A stretch of 64,000 nt of DNA from assembly GCA_963759545.1 (NCBI GenBank), contig CAVXAB010000047.1, positions 1 to 64,000 on the forward strand, written 5' to 3'. How positions within the stretch are numbered: position 1 is the stretch's first letter; every line of letters starts with the position of its first letter. Shown in pieces: positions 26,388 through 37,023 of this stretch. This DNA is from Trebonia sp963759545. Its GTDB lineage: Bacteria; Actinomycetota; Actinomycetes; Streptosporangiales; Streptosporangiaceae. Below the pieces are notes generated by a model. It was not told the DNA's origin. It saw nothing but the letters and a program-made list of their open reading frames with translations, and did no database searches. The position numbers and the translations under genes were made by a program.

Positions 26388-28340
26388 ATGAGCATGCTTG
26401 GCCGCGTGAGGGGAGTGCAGGTGAGCAAGCAGGGGCACGTGATCGTCTGCGGGCTGCCCGACGTGGGGCTGCGGATGGTGGAGCAGCTCGTGCTCTCCGG
26501 CGTCCCCACCGTGGTCGTGGACGGCAACCCCGCCCCGGCGCTCGTCCGGATGCTCGCCGCCTGGCGCGTGCCGCTGATCACCGGGCCGGCGCGGGCCGAG
26601 GAGACGCTGATGTCAGCGGGGCTCGCCGGGGCGATCGCGGTGATCTGCGCACAGGACGACGACCTGTCCGCGCTTGAGACCGCGCTGCTCGCCAGGCGCT
26701 TGCGCGCGGAGGTGCGGGTGGTCGCGCAGCTCACCAACCCGGCGGTCGGGCGCGCGGTCAAGGAGGCCGGCGTGGCGGTGCTCGACGTCGCCGGCCTGTC
26801 CGCACCGTCAGTTGTCGAGGTCTGCCTGGGCGAGGGCGTGCAGGAGATGTCCCTGTCAGGGATGCGGTTCCTCGCCGCCCGTACCACCGCGCCGTCCGCG
26901 GCGACGCTGCGCGAGCTGTACGGGGCGCTCGCCCCGGTCGCGGTGGTGCCGAAGGACGGCGAAGTGCTTGTCTGCCCTGGCAGGGACACCCAGGTCAGCG
27001 CGGGCGACGAGGTGACGCTCATCGGCACCCCCGACGAGCTTGCCGCCGCGGCCGTCATCGACCATCCCGAGCGGATCCGCCGGCTCACCGCCACCGCGAG
27101 CCCCGGCGGTCCCTGGGCCGGCGCCGCGCCGGGTTCGCCCGGGGTTCTCGGCGTGCTTGGCGGTGAGCAGCCCGATGATCCGCGCGCGGGGCCCAGTGCT
27201 GCGGGGCCCAGTGCCGCCGAGCGCGCCATGCGGGCACTGCGTGACCTCGCCGTGTCGCTGGCGCGCGCCACCGACCGGCGGATCACGATCGCCCTCGGCG
27301 CGCTGCTCACCGTACTGGTGACCGCGACGCTCGTGCTGCGCTTCACCTACCAGTACGCCGGGCCCGGTCACCGGATCTCGCTGCTCGACGCGGTGTACTT
27401 CACCGTCGAGACCGTGACGACCGTGGGCTACGGCGACTACTCGTTCCGCGGCGAGCCCTCCTGGCTGGTGGTGTTCGCGGTCCTGCTGATGCTGGCCGGC
27501 GCGCTGTTCGTCGCCGTCTTCTTCGCGCTCGTCACGAACATGCTGGTCAGCCGGCGCATCGAGGAGTCGCTCGGGCTGCAGAAGATCACCGCGCTGCGCG
27601 GTCACGTCCTGGTCATCGGCCTCGGCACGGTCGGCCTGCGGGTCGCGCGGCAGCTCCACGACGCCGGGCGGGACGTGGTGGTGATCGAGATGAACGAGCG
27701 CAACAGGCACCTCGGCCAGCTGCGTGCCCTCGGTGTCCCTGTGATGATCGCCGACGCGACGCTGCCGGAGGTCCTCGCCTCGGCCCGGCTGGCCGCCGCG
27801 TCCGCGGTCGCGGTGCTGACCAGCGACGACCTGGCCAACCTGGAGACCGGGCTGGCGGTACGCGACCAGCTCGGGCCGCGCTGGCCCGCGACGCCGGTGG
27901 TGCTGCGGATCTTCGACCCGCAACTCGCCCACTCGGTGAAGGACACGTTCGGGTTCAGGCACGTCCGGTCCACCGCCGCGCTCGCCGCCCCGTGGTTCGT
28001 CGGCGCGGCCCTCGGCCTCGACGTGCTCTCCACGTTCTACGCGGGCGACGAGCCGCTGCTCATCGCCCGGCTCACCGTCACCCCGGGCGGCGGCCTCGAG
28101 GGCCTGCGCATGGACGAGCTGACGGCGCGCACGCGCGTGCTCGCGCTGCGCCGCGCCGCCGACCGTTCCGTGCTTGAGCACCCGCCGCGCCGCACCACGC
28201 GCTTCCACCAGGCCGACGAGGCGTACCTCATCGGCCCCTACGACGAGCTGCTGACGGTCCTGCGCCGCGACCGGCACTCTGCCGGCCTCACCGACGCTGA
28301 CCTCACCGGCACCGGCCTCGCGGATACTGGCGCCTCCTGA
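26388..28340 (+). CDS. Potassium channel with tandem RCK (TrkA-N/C) domains on both sides of the pore
   Basis: 650 residues. An N-terminal RCK domain starts HVIVCGLPDVGLRMVEQLV, followed by a TrkA-C-like segment to about residue 225. Then come a Gly/Ala/Pro linker, a transmembrane helix (about 302-322), a pore loop with the selectivity filter TVGYGD near residue 345, and a second transmembrane helix. A second RCK-N (VLVIGLGTVGLRVARQLHDA) and RCK-C make up the rest. Two-helix pores gated by ligand-sensing RCK rings usually respond to calcium or nucleotides. A TAATAT box at 26367 supports initiation nearby. GTG at 26421 with an AGGGGA site upstream is an alternative start. Confidence 0.9.
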   Translation: MSMLGRVRGVQVSKQGHVIVCGLPDVGLRMVEQLVLSGVPTVVVDGNPAPALVRMLAAWRVPLITGPARAEETLMSAGLAGAIAVICAQDDDLSALETALLARRLRAEVRVVAQLTNPAVGRAVKEAGVAVLDVAGLSAPSVVEVCLGEGVQEMSLSGMRFLAARTTAPSAATLRELYGALAPVAVVPKDGEVLVCPGRDTQVSAGDEVTLIGTPDELAAAAVIDHPERIRRLTATASPGGPWAGAAPGSPGVLGVLGGEQPDDPRAGPSAAGPSAAERAMRALRDLAVSLARATDRRITIALGALLTVLVTATLVLRFTYQYAGPGHRISLLDAVYFTVETVTTVGYGDYSFRGEPSWLVVFAVLLMLAGALFVAVFFALVTNMLVSRRIEESLGLQKITALRGHVLVIGLGTVGLRVARQLHDAGRDVVVIEMNERNRHLGQLRALGVPVMIADATLPEVLASARLAAASAVAVLTSDDLANLETGLAVRDQLGPRWPATPVVLRIFDPQLAHSVKDTFGFRHVRSTAALAAPWFVGAALGLDVLSTFYAGDEPLLIARLTVTPGGGLEGLRMDELTARTRVLALRRAADRSVLEHPPRRTTRFHQADEAYLIGPYDELLTVLRRDRHSAGLTDADLTGTGLADTGAS

Positions 28341-28349
28341 GCAGCCGGC

Positions 28350-29162
28350 TCAGTCCTTGGCGATGCGGGCGGCGAAGCCGCTGGTCTGCCAGGTGTCGCC
28401 GGCCGCGGTGATCGCGTAGGCCGCGTAGCCGTCCAGGGACTCCGTCCAGTCACGGGCGAGGGCGGGGCCCATGGCGAAGGCGGCGGTGGCGCACGCATCG
28501 GCCAGCGCCAGGCTTGGGCCGACCATCGTGACGCTGGCCAGGCCAGCGGCGGCCACGCCGGTGCGCGGGTTCACGATGTGCGCGCCGCGCTCGGCGGTGC
28601 CTGACGTGGCGACGCCGCAGTCCCTGGCCTCCACGACCAGGGCCAGACGGCCGGGCCGCAGCGGGTCGGCGATGCCCACCCGCCACGGCGGCGCGGGCCC
28701 GGCGCCGGGCGCCGTGCCGGGCCGGTCTCCCGCGCACTGCACGTCTCCGCCGCCGTTGACGAGGTGGCTCGCGGAACCGGCGGCGGACAGGATGTGCGCG
28801 GCGCGCTCGACGGCCCAGCCCTTCACGTAGCCGGACGGGTCGAACCGGCCCCACGGTGACGCCGTGAAGTAGCCGCCTGACAGCTCGCGGACGAACGCGC
28901 ACTGCTCGATGACCTCGGCCATCTCGGGCGCGCACCCGTCGACGGTCACCTCGCCGCCCGCGAGCTGCGATACGTCGCTGTCCGGCCGGTAGGGGGAGAA
29001 GACCCGGTCGACCCAGTGCAGCCACCTGATGGCGTCGTCGAGCGAACCGTCATGGCGCGCGGCGACCGGGACGTCGAATGAGACCACCGTCCCCATCACC
29101 GGCTCGGCGTGCCGCACGCGGGCCGAGAAGGCCAGGTCTCTATGCAAGGAAGATGCTGCCAC
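28350..29162 (-). CDS. FAD:protein FMN transferase (ApbE family)
   Basis: About 270 residues. ApbE enzymes transfer FMN from FAD onto a Thr/Ser of flavoproteins outside the cytoplasm. Conserved blocks are VMGTVVSFDV, FDPSGYVKGWAVERAA, NGGGDVQCAG and CGVATSGTAERGAHIVNPRT. No signal peptide is evident, as in other actinobacterial members. The GTG start at 29162 lies inside the end of the Rieske gene (23-bp overlap), so the pair is probably co-translated. The Rieske protein itself lacks an obvious flavinylation motif, so the FMN target lies elsewhere. Confidence 0.88.
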   Translation of the reverse strand: MAASSLHRDLAFSARVRHAEPVMGTVVSFDVPVAARHDGSLDDAIRWLHWVDRVFSPYRPDSDVSQLAGGEVTVDGCAPEMAEVIEQCAFVRELSGGYFTASPWGRFDPSGYVKGWAVERAAHILSAAGSASHLVNGGGDVQCAGDRPGTAPGAGPAPPWRVGIADPLRPGRLALVVEARDCGVATSGTAERGAHIVNPRTGVAAAGLASVTMVGPSLALADACATAAFAMGPALARDWTESLDGYAAYAITAAGDTWQTSGFAARIAKD

Positions 29163-29643
29163 CGGAGACCTTGATCTGCTTGGCGGGCAGCGGCCGCGGC
29201 GCGGGCCCCGCCACCACGGCGCCGGTCGTGATGCTGTACTGGCTGCCGTGGCACGGGCAGTCGATGGTCTGGTTGCTGATCTGGTTGACGATGCACCCCA
29301 TGTGGGTGCAGACCGCGCTGAACGCCTTGAACTCGCCGGCCGTGGGCTGGGTGACGACCACTTGCGGCTCGGGGAAGATCATGCCGCTGCCGACCGGGAT
29401 CTTGCTGGTGGCGGCCAGCGCGCTCGTCGCGGCGGAACTGCTGGCGCCGCCGGCGGCGGCGCTGCTCGCCGGGGCCGCGGTCCCGGCGCCGCCCGTAGTG
29501 CCCGCCGCGTTGCCCGCGGCCGGCGTACTGCTTGAGGTGCCCGCGCCGCAGGCGGTGATCGCGCTCGCGAGACCCACCAGGCCGACGCCGGCCAGCACGC
29601 CCCTTCGAGTGGCCAGCGAGTCCGTCTGTGGTTCGTGTGTCAC
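29140..29643 (-). CDS. Rieske [2Fe-2S] protein, Tat-exported lipoprotein
   Basis: 167 residues from GTG at 29643. An AGGAG site six bases upstream decides this start over the ATG at 29661. The N-terminus has a twin-arginine segment (ATRRGVLAGVGLVGL) and a lipobox-like SAITACG, so it is predicted to be exported folded and lipid-anchored. An Ala/Ser/Gly/Thr-rich linker leads to the Rieske domain with CTHMGC and CPCHGSQY, the four cluster ligands. It overlaps apbE and probably carries electrons outside the membrane. The 434-bp region upstream to 30078 has no gene. Confidence 0.92.
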   Translation of the reverse strand: MTHEPQTDSLATRRGVLAGVGLVGLASAITACGAGTSSSTPAAGNAAGTTGGAGTAAPASSAAAGGASSSAATSALAATSKIPVGSGMIFPEPQVVVTQPTAGEFKAFSAVCTHMGCIVNQISNQTIDCPCHGSQYSITTGAVVAGPAPRPLPAKQIKVSGGSIFLA

Positions 29644-29962
29644 GAATGCTCCTATTCGCATGGGTGGCCGCTGATGCGGATGGGGAAGCTCCCTCGCCCT
29701 CGCATCCTGTATAGGGGAACGGAGCACGGCGCCGTATGGTTCACCGCCCGATTCATAGGCTCTCGCAGGCCGGCCGGGGAGGTGGCACAGACACGCGCGC
29801 CGAGTATCCGCTGTGGCCAAGGTCACCGCGCCGCTGGTGGCGGAGCGTAACGATAACGCCCGCGACGGCGGTTGGCCGGACTGAGATTTCGGTCACTCCG
29901 AACGGAAGCGTGCTTCGAATAACCGCGATGAACTGGACTAATGGGGGTAAATGTGGCCTTTT

Positions 29963-30033
29963 CGCTACGTATTACTTACTCCTTCGCTATATCCCTATGT
30001 CCTTACCGAGGGTATCCATATCCCTACGTAGCG
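29963..30033. repeat. AT-rich segment with 9-bp inverted repeat upstream of the cupin gene
   Basis: CGCTACGTA (29963-29971) and its exact complement (30025-30033) enclose an AT-rich 53-bp stretch containing the near-repeats TATATCCCTATG and ATATCCCTACG. It is unusual for this genome's composition and lies 45 bp before the cupin start, so it is a promoter/operator candidate. Confidence 0.5.
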
Positions 30034-30077
30034 CCATAATCTTGGCAGAGTAGGCATCACGGATGGGACACGTATAA

Positions 30078-30611
30078 ATGCTGAGAGTTAGCATGGTCGA
30101 CGGGTGGCTGAACCGGCCTCGTGGCACGGAACCCGCCCGCACCGACGTGCGCGCTCAGGGCACCCGTGTTCAGGATCCCCGTGCTCAGAAACACGGCGTG
30201 ATCATCCGGAGCCGCGGCGAAGACGGCAGGCGGAGTGTCGGGGACCAGCAACCGGGCGTCAGCGGCCCGTCGTCCGGCGCACACGTGCTCCGCCTGCATC
30301 TCGTCATGATCCCGCCGGGCACGCGCGGCATGCCGCACTTCCACGCCGACGGCGGGACCGCCATCTACGTGGTGAGCGGCGAGGCGGACGTCTGGCACGG
30401 CCCCGGCCTCGGCAAACGGTCGGCGGTCAGGGCCGGCGACTTCATCTACGTACCGCCAGGAACGCCGCACCTCGCCGTGAACCGTGGCGAAGTCACCTCG
30501 ATCGCGGTCGTGGGACGCACCGATCCGCCGGATCAGCCCGGTATTGTCGTGATAGAACTGCCTCGGCACCTCGCCGGCCTGTCGAGCTACCCGGTCGCGA
30601 GCGGCGAATGA
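30078..30611 (+). CDS. Cupin-domain protein
   Basis: 177 residues. After a 65-residue disordered N-terminus, one cupin barrel contains PPGTRGMPHFHADGGTAIYV (motif 1 with two His) and GDFIYVPPGTPHLAVN (motif 2 with His). Metal binding is therefore likely. VSGEADVWHGPGLGKRSAV joins the motifs. Cupins of this size can be enzymes or sensors; nothing nearby defines a pathway. Confidence 0.82.
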   Translation: MLRVSMVDGWLNRPRGTEPARTDVRAQGTRVQDPRAQKHGVIIRSRGEDGRRSVGDQQPGVSGPSSGAHVLRLHLVMIPPGTRGMPHFHADGGTAIYVVSGEADVWHGPGLGKRSAVRAGDFIYVPPGTPHLAVNRGEVTSIAVVGRTDPPDQPGIVVIELPRHLAGLSSYPVASGE

Positions 30612-30730
30612 ACTTTCCCCTCCCCCGCAGCCTTCCGCGGGGACGCGGCGAACCCGGCACCCGTGGCGGCATCCTCCTCCGCCGCGGAACACCAGGGGCT
30701 TCTCTCCCCCCTCACGCCGGTTTCACCGCC

Positions 30731-30777
30731 AGTAGGCCGGAGTCCCCGCTGGTGTAGCAGCGGGGACCCGGCCTACT
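30731..30777. terminator. Long bidirectional hairpin between cupin and gcvP
   Basis: A stem of about 20 bp (AGTAGGCCGG...CCCCGCTG at 30731-30751 with its complement 30758-30777, one bulged base) around the loop GTGTAG, in the convergent spacer. It would stop transcription from both genes. Confidence 0.75.
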
Positions 30778-30799
30778 CGACAGCGCCTCCCGCTCCGTT

Positions 30800-33734
<2,935 letters not shown>

Positions 33735-33777
33735 GGAGCCTCCCCGGTCTGGGCTCCCCGATCTGTCGCCCGGCTGG

Positions 33778-33905
33778 CTCCAGAGCGCCTGCCCGGCCCG
33801 GTCCTTGGTGCCTGAGAGGTTCCGGGGATGCTTGCCCCTTCGGCGCCCCGTTGTCGTCAGACGCTGTCACGTCAGACGCGCGGGGACTCTCCCGGCCGGG
33901 TCATT
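33778..33905 (-). promoter_or_regulatory. Glycine riboswitch upstream of gcvP
   Basis: The minus strand shows GGGAGAG (33893-33887), then CGCCGAAGGGGCAAGC, CCCCGGAACCTCTCAGGCA and CCAAGGACC. It closes with CTCTGGAG at 33778. This is the conserved glycine (gcvT-type) aptamer core. One aptamer is visible. Between it and the gcvP start, GGAGCC and GGCTCC (33735-33740 with 33752-33757) can pair and trap the GGGGAG ribosome binding site, suggesting translational control. Confidence 0.93.
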
Positions 33906-34006
33906 GGCTGTCCCATAGTGTAGCGCTCGCCACTAAGTGCGGGTCACCAAACTGTGGTGCGGCCCAGATGTTCCGGCCTGGACGAGGCCTGTTCGCACAG
34001 GACATC

Positions 34007-34552
<546 letters not shown>

Positions 34553-34650
34553 GGCCACCTCCTGTGACTACCCCCGGCATTCGCACCGTAAGCCCGCCGG
34601 GCGGGCCCGTCAACGATCACGCTCGGCGCGTCGCGACATTGCGGGCACAG

Positions 34651-34684
34651 TTATCTTCCTGGGGGACGACCCCCCGTATCCCCC
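34651..34684 (-). repeat. G-rich dispersed element upstream of merR (copy b)
   Basis: The minus strand reads GGGGGATACGGGGGG-TCGT-CCCCCAGGAAGATAACTG, closely matching the copy upstream of whiA. It ends about 100 nt before the merR start and is oriented toward it. The G and C runs can form a hairpin with a TCGT loop. Confidence 0.7.
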
Positions 34685-34772
34685 GATGTCGCCGCAATGC
34701 CGCCCAATGGCGGAAATCGCCATCATGTCGGGCCACATTCCGCCGGCGAAGGTGGTGCTAACGGTACTTCGG

Positions 34773-35276
34773 TCAGGCGGACTTGCCGAAGTCCTCGGGA
34801 GAGATCTGGTCGAGGAACTCCCGAAACTTCTCGACCTCGTCCTCCTGCTCGTCGGGGATGGCGACGCCAGCCTCGTCGAGGATCTCGTCGGTCGCGAAGA
34901 TCGCCGCGCCGGTCCGCAGTGCCAGGGCGATCGAGTCCGAGGGCCTGGCGCTGACCTCCGCGCCGTTGGAGAAGACGAGGTCCGCGTAGAAGATCCCGTC
35001 CCGCAGGGCGGTGATGTTGACCGTGCGAAGTTGCACGTTCAGGACTTCCAGCACGTCCTTGAAGAGGTCGTGGGTCAGCGGCCGCAGCGACACCATGCCC
35101 TGCTGAGCGAAGGCGATCGCAGTCGCCTCCACCGCCCCGATCCAGATGGGCAGGTACCGGTCGCCCTGCTGTTCTTTCAGCAGGACGATTGGGCTGTTGG
35201 ACGGCATCTCGACACGGACGCCGACAACCTCCATCCGCCGCACTGGAGCTCCGTCCTCGCACATGCCCAGCGACAT
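34773..35276 (-). CDS. Bifunctional nuclease family protein (DUF151), Rv1829-like
   Basis: 167 residues. The BFN domain is nearly complete: MEVVGVRVEMPSNSPIVLL, DRYLPIWIGAVEATAIAF, RPLTHDLFKDVLEVL and EVSARPSDSIALALRTGA. A C-terminal UVR-like acidic helix (EDEVEKFREFLDQISPEDFG) follows. Plant BFN1 relatives cleave RNA and DNA; the role of bacterial members is unclear. It sits between the two MerR genes in the conserved garA block. Confidence 0.92.
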   Translation of the reverse strand: MSLGMCEDGAPVRRMEVVGVRVEMPSNSPIVLLKEQQGDRYLPIWIGAVEATAIAFAQQGMVSLRPLTHDLFKDVLEVLNVQLRTVNITALRDGIFYADLVFSNGAEVSARPSDSIALALRTGAAIFATDEILDEAGVAIPDEQEDEVEKFREFLDQISPEDFGKSA

Positions 35277-35342
35277 CCGGGGCTATTGAGGCCCCATGGC
35301 CGCTAAGCGAACCGAACCACTCTTCCTGCCAAACTACACCCG

Positions 35343-36110
35343 TTATCGTCCGGAAGCCGAGCGCAGCCCCCTAGCTTCCCGTGACTCACCGGGTGGTGTA
35401 CCCGGATGCGCCGGCTGTGAAGCCAGTCCGGCTTCGGCCAGTCCGTCCTCGACCAGGGTCGCATGAAGGCTGGCGATATGCCCTGCCAGGTCCTGCGCCG
35501 CGCGCAGCGCGGGCTCGCGGCTGCCCTTCTGCCGGGTCAGCGGCGCGACCGCCTGCTCGACCAGCGCGGTCTCCCTGTCGGCGGCCGCCTTGATGACCCG
35601 CAGGTGGCGCGGCTGAATGCCGTATTCACCGAGTCGTACGGCGGACCGGAGGACAGAAAGTGTCTGCGTTCCGTAAGACCTGGCGCGGCGGATTAGGCCG
35701 TAGTCCTCAAGCTCGGCGAGCAGCTCCTCGGCGGCGCCCGCCGCGTCGAGCAGCTCGCTCCTGGTCATCGCGACCGGGGGGACGGCACTGGCCGCGCCAC
35801 TGGCGTCAGCCCCCTGGGCCGCCGCGCCGTCGAGCGCGTCGAGCCGTTCCTTGATGACCCGCAGCGGCAGGTACTCATCGCGCTGCGCGGTCAGGATGAA
35901 GCGGAGCCGCTTAATGTCCGCGGCGGAGAACCTGCGGTAGCCCGACGAGGACCGCAGGGGCTGGATCAGGCCCTCCGATTCAAGGAACCGGATCTTGGAG
36001 GGGCTGACGTCGGGAAACTCCGGGCTCAGCTCATCGAGCACCTGACCGATGCTGACGCTCCCCCTGGAGGGGGTCCCGCTCGCGAGCGCCGACTGGGGCC
36101 CGCGGGTCAT
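35343..36110 (-). CDS. ftsR: FtsR, MerR-family activator of ftsZ (Rv1828-like)
   Basis: 255 residues. The helix-turn-helix and wing (SIGQVLDELSPEFPDVSPSK, IRFLESEGLIQPLRSSSGYR, RFILTAQRDEYLPLRVIKER) closely match the Rv1828/FtsR group. In corynebacteria FtsR activates ftsZ. The C-terminal helical domain (IQPRHLRVIKAAADRETALV) is also family-typical. Its start overlaps the garA stop by four bases (ATGA), so it is translated from the same transcript. Confidence 0.92.
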   Translation of the reverse strand: MTRGPQSALASGTPSRGSVSIGQVLDELSPEFPDVSPSKIRFLESEGLIQPLRSSSGYRRFSAADIKRLRFILTAQRDEYLPLRVIKERLDALDGAAAQGADASGAASAVPPVAMTRSELLDAAGAAEELLAELEDYGLIRRARSYGTQTLSVLRSAVRLGEYGIQPRHLRVIKAAADRETALVEQAVAPLTRQKGSREPALRAAQDLAGHIASLHATLVEDGLAEAGLASQPAHPGTPPGESREARGLRSASGR

Positions 36111-36688
36111 ACGTAGTCCTGCGCTCCGAGTCCGCGACGCCTGCCGACCTCAGGACTCCGGGTCATGAACAGCAGCCGGAACTTGCCGATCTGTACCTCG
36201 TCGCCCCCGAACAACTCGGCCTCCTCGATCCGCTCGCGGTTCACGTAGGTGCCGTTCAGGCTACCAACGTCACGCACGGTAAAGCGGTCGCCGTGCCGGT
36301 AGAACTCGGCGTGCCGCCTGGAGACGGTGACGTCATCGAGGAAGATGTCGCTGTCGGGGTGCCGGCCGGCCGAGGTGAAGTCGCTGTCGAGCAGGAACCT
36401 GCTCCCCGCGTTCGGCCCGCGGAGCACGACGAGCAGCGCCGTGCCGGGCGGGAGCGTGTCCGCCGCCGAGTAGTCGGGCGACGGCTCGTCGGGGTACTCG
36501 GGCTCGCCCGCCACCGGCGAGATGATCGACGTGGTCTCGCCACCCTGGCCAGCACCGCGCTCGTTGGGAATGGCCGCGAAGCTGCCGGTGTTCGCGTTGC
36601 GCATGAGCGGGGCGCCGCAGTTGGAGCAGTACCTTGCCCGCTCCGGGTTCGGCCGACCGCACCGCGCACAGTACATACCACCAGCCAT
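36107..36688 (-). CDS. garA: GarA-like FHA-domain regulator with N-terminal zinc ribbon
   Basis: 193 residues from ATG at 36688, which follows GGGGAGG. A four-cysteine zinc ribbon (CARCGRPNPERARYCSNCG) precedes the conserved phosphoacceptor motif GETTSIISPV and a C-terminal FHA domain (AGRHPDSDIFLDDVTVSRRH, DVGSLNGTYVNRERI). In mycobacteria GarA phosphorylated in the ETTS motif folds onto its own FHA domain and releases 2-oxoglutarate enzymes. The same switch is expected here. The zinc ribbon is absent from mycobacterial GarA. The ORF extends 56 codons upstream, but that part is Arg/Pro-rich. Confidence 0.93.
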   Translation of the reverse strand: MAGGMYCARCGRPNPERARYCSNCGAPLMRNANTGSFAAIPNERGAGQGGETTSIISPVAGEPEYPDEPSPDYSAADTLPPGTALLVVLRGPNAGSRFLLDSDFTSAGRHPDSDIFLDDVTVSRRHAEFYRHGDRFTVRDVGSLNGTYVNRERIEEAELFGGDEVQIGKFRLLFMTRSPEVGRRRGLGAQDYV

Positions 36689-37023
36689 AGCCTCGCCCGG
36701 CCTCCCCTCTCGCTGTTCCGCAGGCTCGCGCAGCATCGCGTCAGGCGACGCTGCCAACGGTACCCGCGCGGAGGGCTCCGGGTCTACGCGCCACGCGAAC
36801 AGGCGGCGCAGGCCGCTCCTTGGCGCGCCATCGGGTCCCTGACGTCTCCGCCACACAGCCGCTTCACCTCCGGGTCACGCGCACGGCGCAAGTTCGCGGT
36901 GGCGGTGGCCGTCCCGACACCGCGAAATGGTACGTCTGCGTAATTAACACAGATTACCTGAATGTGCATCCCCAATCCGCCCGACCGGGCAGGCACCAGG
37001 CGAAACTTGTTGCGTTGCCCTCG

